Positions 1 to 12,478 of a stretch of DNA of 64,000 nucleotides are shown one piece after another. The notes beneath the pieces are model-generated. The model was not told where the DNA came from. It was given only the letters and a program-made list of their open reading frames with translations, and did no database searches. Location: NCBI GenBank assembly GCA_902806575.1, contig CADCXD010000001.1:3038001-3102000 (forward strand), written 5' to 3'. Position numbers and translations under genes: made by a program. Every line of letters begins with the position of its first letter. Position 1 is the first letter of the stretch. The stretch comes from Jackrogersella multiformis. Lineage: Eukaryota; Ascomycota; Sordariomycetes; Xylariales; Hypoxylaceae.

Positions 1-3000
1 GCAATGGGGAGGAGTAAAGCTGGACAACAATAGCAGCCGTGTCGCGAGAATGGCGCCTATGATACCCATATTTATACTGCGATATTTCGCTTCAAGCACC
101 GATGAGATGAGCGCAACGAACCTGTACGATACGCCATCGACGAAATTCACTCGGTAGCCATTTGTCGCTTACTTACCTCGGTAGTTCGCCTCAGCAGATT
201 TTCCGAGCCGACTCACCTAGGGACTTCGATTCTGAGTGTATTATCATCAACAGTGCCACACCACGAGGGCGATGAGTTGTACTGTGATTTTATACTAAGA
301 CAGGGGATCCGGTGTTAAAAATAACTTTATATATACCAATGCCGTTTAACTTACATCTACATCAGCATCAGGATTGCCATTGACTCACGGGGTGGGTTGA
401 TTGGAATTTGGCATCACAAACGGCGTTTGCAATAACGATATTTGATTTCGGCAGTCAACCAGGGGCGACTGGCCCAGTTAACAACTTGTACGTAGGCGTT
501 GCTCATCATTGGAGCATTACAATTGGTTAAAACAATGATTCGCGAATAGAGCTTACCTGTTCATTCGACTACTATTCTGGTTTTCTTGGGTGACGAATAA
601 TACATTGTGACCTGGCAGAGATTGTGGAACCGTCCATATCTCAGTCGCTTTGGATCTCAGCATATATTGTTTGCCTGTCCAATATCCATTTTACGATGCC
701 AGGAAGTTAAAACCACCTGGTTAGGCCGCTCTGCAGTCTCGGCACGCCGTTTTTCTGCCACCGAAGAAGGTCGCAAGTCATTCCAAGTATAACGCCGGGT
801 AGGATGCCAACAATTATCACGGTACTTTCCAAAGATAGGAGCGAACCGTTCGGGTCCTATTTCAATATCTCGTCACTCGCCATCCCTTTTCCATGTCGGT
901 ACCACTCGAGGCGGTTCTGTTTAGGCAATACCAGGGTTGGCAACGGAGCTCCACCATATTTTGAGAATGGGGGACGTTTCAACAAATCGTTGCTAAGTAT
1001 GCGATCAAAGGGTGATTCTACGGCATACGGTTCAGGTTGGATGCTTCAGCATTGCAGATGCTGTGATTCCCCATATTCCAAGAGACAGACGGGAAGAACT
1101 AGGTGAATTTGGCTTGTAGGAAATTCGCATGGGGTGTTAAAAATTATCGGGTAGTAGCGGTGGTGGAGTGGCCGGTCAATAAAAAAATAGGGGTCCTAAC
1201 GGAGATGCATATCCCCTTTGAGCAAACCTGCGATCTCTACCTGGATTTCGAATCGAAAATTTGAGGAGGACAACACGGTTATCGAGCTCGACGTACTCCG
1301 GTCTCGTATACGTCTTATTTCGATGGAATAATAAAGGGTCATTTCACGATGGACTTTTGGGAAGGAGAGGTCCCCGACGAACGACCAGACAAGTCATGAG
1401 GATCAGATGAATCCTATATGAATTAAGAATCCCATCATACGGCGCCTAATTTGAACCGCGAGGATATTTATCCTGCGTAACCACACCCGGAGTACGCAGG
1501 CGTAGGGGTCCTCATAACGTCCCTGACCGGTCACCTTCGCACCGATATATGCATTTCGATATTTTCCTCGCGTTCGGGTTTCATAGAAACGTACGACCCC
1601 CACGGCTTAGGGAGACGAGGGTTGGAGGCCAAGCGTAACTTGGAGGAAGGATTATATGTATGGTAACATTTGTGTACTCGGTAGATACATATCTAACCCT
1701 GGATCTTTAACTCTATCATTCCCGAGGAATGCTGTAAACCCTCTCCAGCGAGCTTAGGAGAACTCGGCTATTAGTCATCATGCCTAGCGAAATGCTGTCG
1801 CGAATGGCGGTCCTTATTTTCTTACTAGTAGGCAGGTAGGTAACCTACCACGCGGGGGTCGAGGCAGGGGGGTATATACGCTTTTCCATTATTATCCTCA
1901 TGTAGATACTTGTGTACATATGTGTGTAAGATAGAGAAGTAGTTGTAGATGAGTGGGGATATGAACTGTTCTCATCCTATTACCCCTCTCGCTTTCCACG
2001 AACTGCATAGTGTGTCCTGTGGACTATCCGTCCATATCTGAGCGAGAAGCCTCACCGGTCCGCTCGTTGGGGTGGAAGGGTTGCCGTTCTGATTAACCCT
2101 TGCGAGGTATTTTCCCCGCGGAATGTGGCAGCACGTGGGATTGCTGGACGGGCGGGATGGGAGAAAAACGAATGGCATCTTCTTTCACCGCTCTCGTTTG
2201 TCAGTCGCTCTACATATCGCGTCGAATTCGAGAGGTGCCGTGTCCCGCTATTCGTCGCTGTATCAGGGTGATACTATCTGTGTATGCAACGGTCTGCTAG
2301 GCCATAGGTCCAATGTAACATGTGAATCATATTCCCCTACTCTCATTCGCTTTAACGATACTTGACTAAGCCACCCATTCTCTCAGGCTATCTATCCTAC
2401 ACCAAACTTCCTATCTAAGTCGATACGTACCTTAGCAGATGCGTTGGTTACATCCTTCGACACGATCCTACGTCCCCTCGATCTACAAAAGCTTACAAGC
2501 TGGGCGACTGGCTGCCTTCCCCCTCGGTTAGATGCGGCTGGTCCCTAATCCCCCGAGGTTGTGGTACTTGATAGTGACGACGATCAATGTAGGGCTCTAT
2601 ACATACCTAGATACGGTGCGCGCGCAAGACATACTTACATACATAGGTATGTACACACACATCTGCCTACAATAGGCACGTGAACGCGTGCGTGTCTTGG
2701 TAACGTCCAAGTCCCTAAACGGCATCCGCATAGAAGTTCGGGAAGTATTCCTTCCTCTTAGGGTGCCATCGAGGAGACATGGAGAGTCCGGATATAGCAC
2801 AACCCCGGGACAAGATAAAGCATATATTTTCCCATGGCAGAATGTGTGTATGCATATGTATTTATATTTATAGGCCGTTGCTTATCCACCGTCGTACGAT
2901 AAATACGTGACAAGCTTCCTCTTTTGTTTGTTCCTCCGATGCGACAACACTCACCGGTATTGGGTATCGAGGCGAAATGTTTAAGGCCAAGCCGTCGAGT

Positions 3001-5139
3001 TGCGAACGCGAATAGGTCTCGGGTAACGGATATGTAATTCTTCAAGCGCTTGTCTTCTTTGCCTACCTTCTAAATAACCAGTTCTAGGTGCTTTCGATAA
3101 TTACTTTGGCTGTTTGAGTGCGTAACGGTCGAGATGTCCTACCGAACTGGGCGGATAAATCGATATTGAAACCTCGGGGACCTAGCGTCGCCGGCATTAC
3201 CGTTGTTCGAATAGCACCATATCCCATCTTGACGACAACATGTGACCTAAAAGCCGAGGATGACGATGTGGTGGCGGCGAAACACTTCTCAAGGGTTTAT
3301 TACGTTGGCCAAATGCTCAGCATACTCGATGAGACATCAACATGCCATAAAACGGTGGTCATGCTGACCTGTTCCCCTCCCCCCCTCTTGTCGTCGCCCC
3401 TTCGCTTAGTCATCTCGCTAGAGAACTAGAAGATTCTAACGATGAAATTGCCGCAACTCTGAGGGGTCTGCGTTCACGAGGTGAAATTATTCGTGTTCGG
3501 TTGACGAGTGCCTTAATTACACTAGTTAGATGTTATCTAGTATCACCCAGGGGGGCTCTTACAGATCTTGGTTCTTACAAATCTCGTCTGGGGTATTATA
3601 TCAAGGAATTTAGGTTTGATTCTTAGTACCTCTGTTGGGATCACCCTGGTTGAGCGATCTGGAGACCTCACGTGGGTTCGGGTTCGGGTCGTTACAAGAG
3701 GTCAAGAGCTCATGGGGTGGTTCTAATAGAGCTTCTAAGAAATCGAACCTGAGCTCTCCAATAGCCTCGCACCTCCGTCCGTATCGGACAAGCGGGCGTG
3801 TCCGCCACCGAAGCAAACCAGCTCGAGCTTATTGCCTACTTGCAACCTAAGTAGGTAGGCCTCGAACTGCAGGAGACATCCCCAGCGGCATATTCCGAGG
3901 CCAGGAGTCGAAGGCACCTCATCATAGGGGAGCCGGCGAGCTCGCCGCGCCCGGACGCAGCTCGGGGAGGATCTCAAAGCGGAGGAAGCTCAAACAAGCA
4001 TCCTCGGCAGCGAGACATTGCACAGTACGCGTCCCACGGAGGAGCACCCAGGGGTCCTCGCAAAGGGTCCAACAGGCCCCATCCAGGAAAAGCCAGGCTT
4101 AGCAAAAATCAGGGACCTCGTCAGACGCTAGCGCATTTGGTAGTCCCCAATTGTCCCGTCAGTATGCTTACTAGCACGGCGCAGCCCAGGCCCGAGCCCA
4201 GGTTAGGCTAAGCCTTGGGACTGGGGGGGACAAGAACAGGTGGACAGAAATACACTACATACACAGAAGAAGAAGAAGAGGAGAATAGGGGGTCTTGTCA
4301 AGTTCGCTGGCGCCTTAGCGCCTGCTACGTGCGTCATTCCGGGACGTGGAAAAAACAAGAATCGGGACGCGCTACGTACGCGAAGGGTCTAGGTCGTCGT
4401 ACGAGTGGGGGCCAAGGATGGACAGGCGATGGGGAAGAGGAATCTTGATTAAGCGTTGATGCCAGCGCTAAGACCTAAACAACGCCAAGGCGGGGAAAAT
4501 ATCGTACAGTATTAACGTGACGGCGTGAGTCGGTGAAGTCCAACGTCGACGAGACCAACATAACACAACCCCTGTAAGGCCTAACCCATGGGTTAGCAGA
4601 AGCTTACATAGAACTATTGCATGTAGTATTGGTGAACTAAACTCAAAGACGACGAGCAGCAGCGCGGCTAGATCATAATAGAATCTATGGATGACGTCGG
4701 CAACTAGGCTAGGTAGTATTAGGGGTAATAAGATCCTATACGGAAGTTTCCGTAACTTAGCTAATCATGCCACCGAGCAATATTTCGGACACGTACCCCG
4801 ATACTTAATTTGAAGAAGTAATGGTATATTATCTATCTATCCAAACGCTAAAGCAACAAAGCCATGCGCCAGACTCCGAACTGTATGGTGACGTAGGGCC
4901 ACATGCATCTAGGGAGAGAAAGACCCGACGCTGAACCTTGAGGTTAAAGGAATACAGAGTGTAAAGATCGTGGAGCAATGATACGACACCGTCCCCATTG
5001 CTATAGGTACCCAGGCTCAGACTCTTGGAGCCTGGAAGTTGGGATAAAGTACAACGAGATGGGAGTTGGTGAAGTTTATTCCAAAAGACGAGTGATGGAG
5101 TTGTGTAGTGCAAAGAGAGGATAGTAATTGATGCCGTAA
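1..5139. other. Gene desert, no supported gene
   Basis: No reading frame here exceeds about 104 codons, and none shows a recognisable domain or consensus splice partners. Base composition is balanced, unlike the AT-rich gaps further right. Short runs of alternating GTAC/TACATA occur near 1829-1850 and 2634-2664, like the microrepeats elsewhere in the window, so the stretch seems native. Around 4140-4600 the sequence is rich in GCCCAGG/TTAGGC and GGCGCC words and holds a 16-bp palindrome at 4581-4596. This could be an old degenerate repeat. The last 300 bases probably include the 3' untranslated region of the FYVE-RING gene. Confidence 0.6.
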
Positions 5140-7041
5140 TCAATAACCGAAACTATCATGTTGGTGAACTGGGCACCGTCCGGGATGGTCGACAAACCAT
5201 GCGGTAATGCAGGACCTATGGAAACGGCACAAACACTCCAAGCGGGCCATTGGAACACCGACCTCAAACTCTTCGAGGCAGATGGTGCATTCCGCAGAAT
5301 CAACGCAATCCTTTTCCGTTGCTAAGTACGGAAACATGCCAGTTCTGCGAGAAACCCGGGGCGGCGTCTCGTGGCTGCTTAGCCTACCGGATGCATTAGG
5401 TCCTGGGCTATATGTGCTGTGAGCTACGATACATGACTCGACGTGCGATTCTCGGCGAGCTTCGAAATCAGGTAAATCCCGCGAGGGCAGCTCGCGGTGA
5501 CAGATCGGGCATTCGTCCTCCTCCGGGATCAGTGGCGGGGGTGGTAACGGGCGATTCATTACTGCCGCCGAAGATGAAGACGATGGGCCAGCAATATCGG
5601 CGAGCGAGGCGCCAGGGAAGCGATGACCTAGGAAAGATGAGTGACGATATGCCGAGTATGGATGCGGATAATAAGCTGGTGGAGTTCCGGTTATGATCCG
5701 GCTCTGAGATGGAAAGTAATTACTATTCGTAGGTCTCGAGCTACCTGAGCCAGAATTCTATGATGATATTAGCACGCACTTGCAAGCGTATAACCCTCCC
5801 GAAAACTAACCATAGTGACACTTCGACTCCTAGGGTAAGCGTCAGAAGGTATATTCGGTGGTATCAAGTACGGTGGGTAGCGATTCGTATTGTTGTCGCC
5901 GGTGTAATTACTGCTGTAATTATAGTTACTACTAGAACTGCTTTGGGAACGCTGATGCGGGTTTGGTGACCTCGGTGAGAACTGGCCAGAGTGCTGGGTT
6001 TGTGGTGGTGTAGTATTTGGATCCGGGACACAGGGGTTGCAAAGCCGGACCTGCTCGCCACCTCCGAGACCACTGAAGTCGGCGATGCCACCTTCGTCTC
6101 CGAGAAACGAATACCGAGAAAAACTCCGTTCTCCATCGGGTCGCACAATATATTGGTGTGGTATAGTTATCTTGTGCGGCGAGCACGCGTTGCATACGAC
6201 TCTTCCGCATTTCCTATCTTGGTGGTTAGCTAGCCTCTGCTAGTCGTCTTATCAGGTAGATGCAATAAACTTACCGGCAATGATGCTTCCTAACAAAAAA
6301 GCTGAATTGTGTATGACATATTGGGCAATAGGTCACGTCGCTATCCGGTTGCCAACGTGGAAGGCTGATTTCTTGCGGAGACCTTCTCGGAGAGAATGGC
6401 GGTGCTATCGGGTTCAGTTCTGAGGTTGGTCGCCTGGTCTCTGGCGGAACCTCTGACGGCGGTGTATTATCCCGACTTGCATCTCCGGGGAGCAACGATA
6501 TTCTATCAGGTGTAGAACGAGATGGTGCCTCAACCGAAATAGATAGTTCGCCAAGCGATTCGGCTGTTTGATGCAGAGCTTCCCTGAGAGTAATACCCTC
6601 CTCTTGCGCGACGGGAGATTGCCTTGGTTGTAGCACAGGCGACGACGCCAAACTTATTTGCCCTCTAGAAGAATTACCAGTCCTTATTGAATCGATATCC
6701 ATAGCTGGAACTTGTCTAGGAACTGATGAGTTTATTCTATTTGGTCCGGTATCCGACTCGTCCACGCTAGGCGTATCTTCCACTATGTTATTGACTTGCG
6801 CCGACCCGTCCTCAAACGAGGAAAACTGGTTACTCGTGTTAGCCTCCGTGGGGTTCGAGTTTAAGTCTAACGAAGTATGTCTTGGAATCCCATGTGTTGG
6901 GCAGTCGTGATAGCCGTCGCATTCAGAGCTGCAGGAATCGGTACTTCTGACATCTAAACTTCCGGACTCGGTGTCGCGTATCTCGAGGTTATGTTCCCGA
7001 GACGGACCAGGCAAAGAAACGGCATCATCACTAGCAGACAT
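5140..7041 (-). CDS. FYVE and ZNRF-type RING finger E3 ubiquitin ligase, 595 aa
   Basis: Three exons: 7041-6275, 6213-5811 and 5757-5140. Introns 6214-6274 and 5758-5810 have GTAAGT/ATAG and GTTAGT/ATAG ends and CTAAC- or CTAAT-like branch sites. Joined length is 596 codons with no internal stop. The N-terminal 240 residues are low-complexity and Ser/Pro-rich. A FYVE finger follows at about 240-320, with CPIC, the signature RKHHCRKCG split by intron 1, RVVC and a final LCNPC, so it should bind PI3P on endosomes or vacuoles. Residues 472-499 form a small C2HC zinc finger (CPIC...HVESC). Residues 547-588 are a RING with CTIC, ECLCRFHRSC and a terminal CPVH. His as last ligand and a Cys at position 4 match the ZNRF1/2 RING type. 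The likely role is a membrane-bound E3 ligase in endosomal sorting, comparable in architecture to yeast Pib1. Substrates are unknown. Confidence 0.88.
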
Positions 7042-7868
7042 CCTGTAGCTTCGACTCGCTTAGGCCGCTCGAAGAGGCGCTGATAAGGAGATCATGGAAG
7101 CAGAGAAGGTACTGGGGTGTCTCTGGAAAATATTCCTAGTTCGTCGGACTCGGGCGGAGCGTTCGGGGGAGCGGATAATAAGTATTGGAGAATCTAGGAG
7201 GGGAGATAGAGGTAGTTAGCAATTATCTATTCACAATCCCGTAACGATTCTATCATGAGCCATGTCAGATGATAGGTTGAGGGGCTGAGGTCCCAATCTT
7301 CTTACAAACACGCACTTTCTTCCTTCAGACTTACAAGATGGAAAAGGCGCTTTGCTTTAGTCTGACGATATATATCAGTTAAAATGCCCCAAGTGTAGGT
7401 AGCTAAAGAAAGTAAATGACAGATGGATTCTTCTCTGTAGAAAGAGTTGACTTGACGACACGCGACTCCTAAGTTGTGGTGGAGAGTGTGAGAGAGAGAG
7501 ACAGATGAGGTATGGAGGAGTTACACAATCGCCAAGCAATGTCGATATGCTTCCTTATCTTATCAGTTAACTTATGTAACCCATATGTACCTAGGTAGGT
7601 TTGTGTGAAGTAGTACGTACCCATTATCTATGGGGCCTCATGCATCGCGTGCTTCCAAGTTGGAGCAATTGTGGAGGTAGCCGCAGTGGGGCGATAGCTT
7701 AGCTAAGATCCTACTTGGGTGGGGTGAGTGCACGGACCAATTCAAGTAACCCCTATTCACGTACCCTAATTCACATAATTCACATATCTTATCAAAATTT
7801 CATCAAATCTTTTTGATCACTTCATCATATTCACATGGTACCTTAAGTATAATAAACAATGCCCCCTT
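7042..7868. other. Intergenic region
   Basis: This gap lies between the start of the FYVE-RING gene and the 3' end of the lectin-like gene, both on the minus strand. It should hold the FYVE-RING promoter on its left side. A CT/GA-rich stretch lies near 7484-7510 and a CCTAGGTAGGT microrepeat near 7588-7600. I see no gene. Confidence 0.6.
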
Positions 7869-9583
7869 TCACGGTATTGGCAAAATACCTTCATCATGCC
7901 AGTCGCTACCATCAAACCATACTTCTTTGATTCCAAATTTAGTTTGATAGAAACATCTGTTCATGTCCTGCTCTGTAGATATGCCTTTGTTTGCGGCATC
8001 ATACGCCCCAGGAGTCAAACAAGCGATATCTGTTCCATTTTCTGCAGATCCGAGCGCATCATAAGTCTTGGGACCTTTCCAACTATCGTCGTCCTGCCAT
8101 ATTACTTGTATAATGCCATCATCATCCTGGTAGAGTATGTATGTGTTAATCTGGTTTTTATTGTCATAAGGTCGACCGACAGAAAAAGCTGCGATGGGTG
8201 CGTCAGCTGGTATTTCCTTCGACAGAGCTCCTTTCCTCCAAGATATTCCTTCATTGCTTGGCTCTGATTCATCATGGATCTTGTCTGATAGCATGCCTTC
8301 ACTGCTTCGGTAGACAATGCCACCAGCATCTACGTAATTTTGGGCTATGGGAAGAGCGACAATCCCACCCCCTGTAGATGCTTCAACATCCCCATTCCAG
8401 TTTGTATCATTAACCCACCACGGAGCTGAAACGTTGCTACTATTCTGCCCAATCCTCATAGTCCAACGTACCGAATCGTCGGCGTCTTGCGAAACCAAAT
8501 ATGGAAAATAACACGATATGCGGGTGTTTTGGGCTATCTGGAGTGGGTACATATTGATGCTCCCAGGCTCGCCATTCGAAGGAATTGTCCCATTCTCGAA
8601 TTTGAAGTTGAAATTCTGGCCACGGACGATGCCGTCTTTATCTTCGTAGAAGAATTCAATTTTTGGCTACTCAGTCAGCAGTAGATACAGAAACAGCTAG
8701 GTAGGAAACTTACTACAGGGTCGTCGAATAGGTACGAGCCAGCAGCCATGGTGCCGTTTTTAATGGGCTCGTACGGCAATTCCAACATTGTTGACTCGGT
8801 CCAGTTGGCGCCGACACTCTCCTTGTCCGTGAATCGTATCTGGTTGTCCTTGTCTTGATAGAAGAGACGAATGCTATAGTCGGTCTTGCCCCTATAACCA
8901 GTCACAGCTAATCTGGAACCTAACCTAATAGGTTGTACCGGCGCCAAATTTGGTGTGCTGGGGGAAGTTCCATTGGATGTCCCGTTCGAAACTATCGGTG
9001 TATCGTTGTTGTTGTTGTTTGATCTTATTGCTCGAGACCCTAGGACACCCCCTAACACAGCGCCGACACCACCTAGTATCAAAGCAATACCGCCAACGGC
9101 CCATAATATCCAGCGTTTCAACTTGACGTCTTTATGCACCTTATCTTGACCTTTGTTTATCACCCACGATGGGCTCGGGCTGGCTACTTCATTGGGATTC
9201 AGGTGTTGGTTTTCAGCATGCGGTACAACTAGCCTAGGACCATACATTAGATTGTTGCTAGAATAACTAGAAGCCTGTGATGACGATAGGGTTTGAGATG
9301 ATTGCCCATAGCATTGATGTTCATTCGGCTGTCGCAATTGTGGTTGCGATTGTGCTGATTGCTGCCGTTCTGTAGTAGAGACAGCTTGTATCCCTTGCGA
9401 CTTGAATTCGGCGGTGGATCCTGTTCTATACGGTGGTGTCTCATTGTGCGATCCAGGTACATTGCCTTCCCCATGTCGCCTTGGGGCGACCTCGAGGCCC
9501 GGCTGCTTAGGAGGAACTAGTGTGCTAGAAGGGAAAAAATATTTGTTATTATCGAAAGGCACGTCTTGGTCGTGGTTCTGCAT
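7869..9583 (-). CDS. Membrane-anchored fungal fucose-lectin-like beta-propeller protein, 555 aa
   Basis: Two exons: 9583-8714 and 8666-7869. The 47-nt intron has a GTAAGT donor and TAG acceptor and is phase 0. The start is the ATG at 9583; the frame is open further upstream but only from a GTG. Residues 1-157 are hydrophilic and Gln/Ser-rich. A single hydrophobic, Gly-rich helix at about 158-182 is preceded by KLKR, which suggests a type II protein with its C-terminus outside. An Asn/Ser/Thr stalk follows. The C-terminal 340 residues carry repeated blades with the pattern [RIT]-[LFY]-[FL]-Y-Q/E-D-x-D: RLFYQDKDNQIRF, IEFFYEDKDG, YILYQDDDG and RCFYQTKFG. These resemble the fungal fucose-specific lectin (AAL-type) propeller. 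The likely role is glycan recognition at the cell surface. Sugar specificity cannot be read from the sequence. Confidence 0.82.
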
Positions 9584-11341
9584 TGCTGTAGTAAAACAGG
9601 AACGCACCTACACCGTGGGCTTCACATCAGGGACATCTGTATATTTAAAAAATGATTGCTTAGCGTTTTGTTAAGCTGAGGGAGTGTAAGTAAAGAAAAG
9701 AGTCAGCCAAGTCGCAAAGAATAGAAGAGATCAACTTCCTCGCATTTTCACCCCTGAGCTATGAGGAGAGCCAGCCTTTTGGGGCTGAGCACGAACTGTA
9801 ACATTACAGATCGGTATAATGGATTCCCCGTGTTGATTGGTAGAGAAGCGATGTGAGTTTCATTGGGGAGACTGGGGTAGACAGCAACAAGGATCAACAC
9901 GACGTAGGATTCTGAACCCACATTCCTGTCGCCAGCAAGAATAAGACCGCAATGATAGGTATTACAAAGATGTTATGTAATCATTATGCACACCTCCCTA
10001 CCTAACCTGTGGTCCGGTTGACGTTCTATATATGATTAAGTGATTGAGCGACTTTAAACGACTAAGCAACATTAACTTTCCTGTAATTGCTATACAGTCC
10101 TTTATTCTTAAACCCAAACTAAACAGCGAATCCTAAAGTCGTCTTATGTGATAAATTACATATAATAGCTAAAGCCTTTAATGTTGCGGATATTTTTCTA
10201 CCCTTAACTTAAACAAGTACAATATAATAGTGGACTATTGAACATGGATGGTAGGTAAGACAAGCATAGAATAACTTCGTTTTTTAAAGATTCTAAATAT
10301 CCTAAACATCTCATAAATCATATGGGATGAAGTTTGCTATAATTTTATTTTGATTGATCCGTGCTTGCATTATCGTATAATGTAACTATTAAACGGTATT
10401 CCAAGGTTCTTATTTCGCCTAGGTACTTAATGATAAGGTATAAAATGACTAAATTCGTGTTAAGACACACTAGAAATACTTAGTCTGTCTGTACATTAGG
10501 GGATAGGAAAGTACCTAGGAGGTACCACGTAATAATCACTTCAGTGACTTACGGGTACTTAACCTAGGTATTATGAGGGAACCTAAGGAGGAAAGAACAA
10601 GTTAAGATTTATAGATGCTGCCTTATAATTAACGGTACACAAAATATAGACAGGTTTTTGGCGCTATAATTGGAGCATCCATTAGGCAGTTGCCATATCC
10701 TATCTTGCCGTCGTTTAAGGTGGGCCGACTAACACATATTTCTTTTACCTTTCCTTCACAATATTCATAAGTCGGTTCGTTTCTTTCAAGCTGTCGTCAT
10801 TATCGTCGCATTCTCTTTGCAATCAAGCGCCTATATCCAGAAATTTACTGTGAAGGGACATATGCCTCAATTTCATCCCCCATGGCTGGCCTTAGGGGTT
10901 TCATTGTCTGCTTAACCTAGATGGGCTTGCTTAGAGAGTCTAGAGGTGGCTCGTTACAATTTTAGCATTCTTCCACGAGTACTATGACATCTCTCAAAAT
11001 GTATTTTCCTTCTTCCAACCTACATGGGCACCGTATAAATAAAGCACTCCTTCTGAAATTCTCTTCAGTTTACTCTTAATCTCTACAACTGTCCGCCTCT
11101 CAGACTAGTATCCTTACCTAGATGATATTTACCCAAGCTTCTAGACCGCCCGATCGTTGCCATTTTTCATTGTTTATCTTTCTTCGTTTTAATCATAATT
11201 TCAATAAGCTTCTTACACTAGATCTTGGTGTCGTTCCCTTATTAATAGACCTGACGGCACATTGCTTATCATCAACCTTTTATGGAATATGATAAACAAC
11301 TTCATCATATGAATGAACTAACATCGTAATCTGCAATCACC
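9584..11341. other. AT-rich intergenic region
   Basis: This is a divergent gap of about 1.75 kb between the lectin-like gene (-) and the 2EXR gene (+). It is AT-rich from about 10020, with several CCTAGG/GGTACC microrepeats at 10425-10575 and no substantial reading frame. A TATA-like GTATAAATAAA lies at 11033-11043, about 300 nt upstream of the 2EXR start. Confidence 0.55.
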
Positions 11342-12478
11342 ATGGAGGCTGATCAACAACTACAGCTCACGTCTAGGCCGGCAACTTTTCCCCAGTTCCG
11401 CTCCTTCCCCAAAGAGATTCAGGAGAAGATCTGGGAGGTATGTGGATATACTGCCTAACTTCTGGATTCTCCGTGGTTCCAATTTCGTGGCCCTTTATTT
11501 TGGTTCTTGGTCGCTTTGTGCTAACATATAACCTATATGATATTACAGAACGCAATGCCTGAGGCTGGGTACGTTGTGCTCTCTAGTCTAGTTAATATCT
11601 TCCAAGTGCCATCGGCATTGGCATATACTTGCCATTTATCGAGGAAGGTCGCTTTTAAGATGGGCGGAATATACAAGCTTGAAGAGGAGAGGAGAACTTG
11701 GTTCTGCAAGGACACCGACTTTTTCCTTTGGGGTGGGTTCAATCTTGGTTGTGAGTACCTTCACTAGGTTAGGTAGTTTTGAAGGACTCATCATTCATGT
11801 TTATGGTATTTGGCTGGCCTACTCTCCAATACCTAATATACTGAACAGCAGTCGCTAACAATAACAATGATAGTGGGAGAGCTTGCACCAGCTATCCAAA
11901 ATATCGTGATCCCCCGCACTATTCTCGACGATTATTCCAAAGCTTGTGAGGCTTTCGAGACACTCCTTGGTGACGCGGAACTCAGCGGACTCCATAAAAT
12001 ATTTGTTAGCTTGGACAATAGATTCGCTCTCGTAAATGACGACTGGAATCCTGAAGTTATATGTGAGTTGTTCGAGTCGAACACAATTCTTGTTCCGAAC
12101 CTCAACACATATAACCGCAGTGTGTATCGTGTTGATCGTATCGCTTCTATGCTCTCTAGCCAGGTTGCCCATGACTGGAGGCGGTTTAGGGACATTGCGT
12201 TTACCGATGACGATGAGCATTGGTGGGCGGTTTTCGGTGGAGACGTGACCTACGCGCTACTATCAACCATGGCTAGGTTATGCGAGGATATCAGCGATGA
12301 GCAGTATGATGATTTCGAAACCTTGATGCACCCGAGTGGGGTTTCATGGTGGGACTTCTTTGCAGCCAGAAGGCCTGACGTCTTACCAACTTGCCTGTTT
12401 ACAAGACTCACAGCCCGTGAAAGAATTGAAGGGGTGATTGAAGATGGGGGTGACTTGTTATCTGGGATGTTCAGTTAA
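11342..12478 (+). CDS. 2EXR domain-containing protein, 300 aa
   Basis: Three exons: 11342-11437, 11549-11750 and 11874-12478. Introns are GTATGT...TACAG (phase 0) and GTGAGT...ATAG (phase 1, with GCTAAC 20 nt before the acceptor). The joined frame is 301 codons. Residues 18-36 read FPQFRSFPKEIQEKIWENA, the hallmark of the 2EXR domain, a fungal F-box-like module that normally starts FPxLPxEIRxxIW. The first intron interrupts this motif right after IWE. The rest is acidic and aromatic without a known catalytic signature. The function of such proteins is unknown; they are expanded in filamentous ascomycetes and often neighbour HET genes, as here. Confidence is high for a gene, moderate for the exact exon borders. 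Confidence 0.8.

Noticed and set aside
4829..5143. 104-codon minus-strand frame after the FYVE-RING stop
   Set aside because: The RING gene ends with a complete, family-typical C-terminus, so this is most likely its 3' untranslated region.
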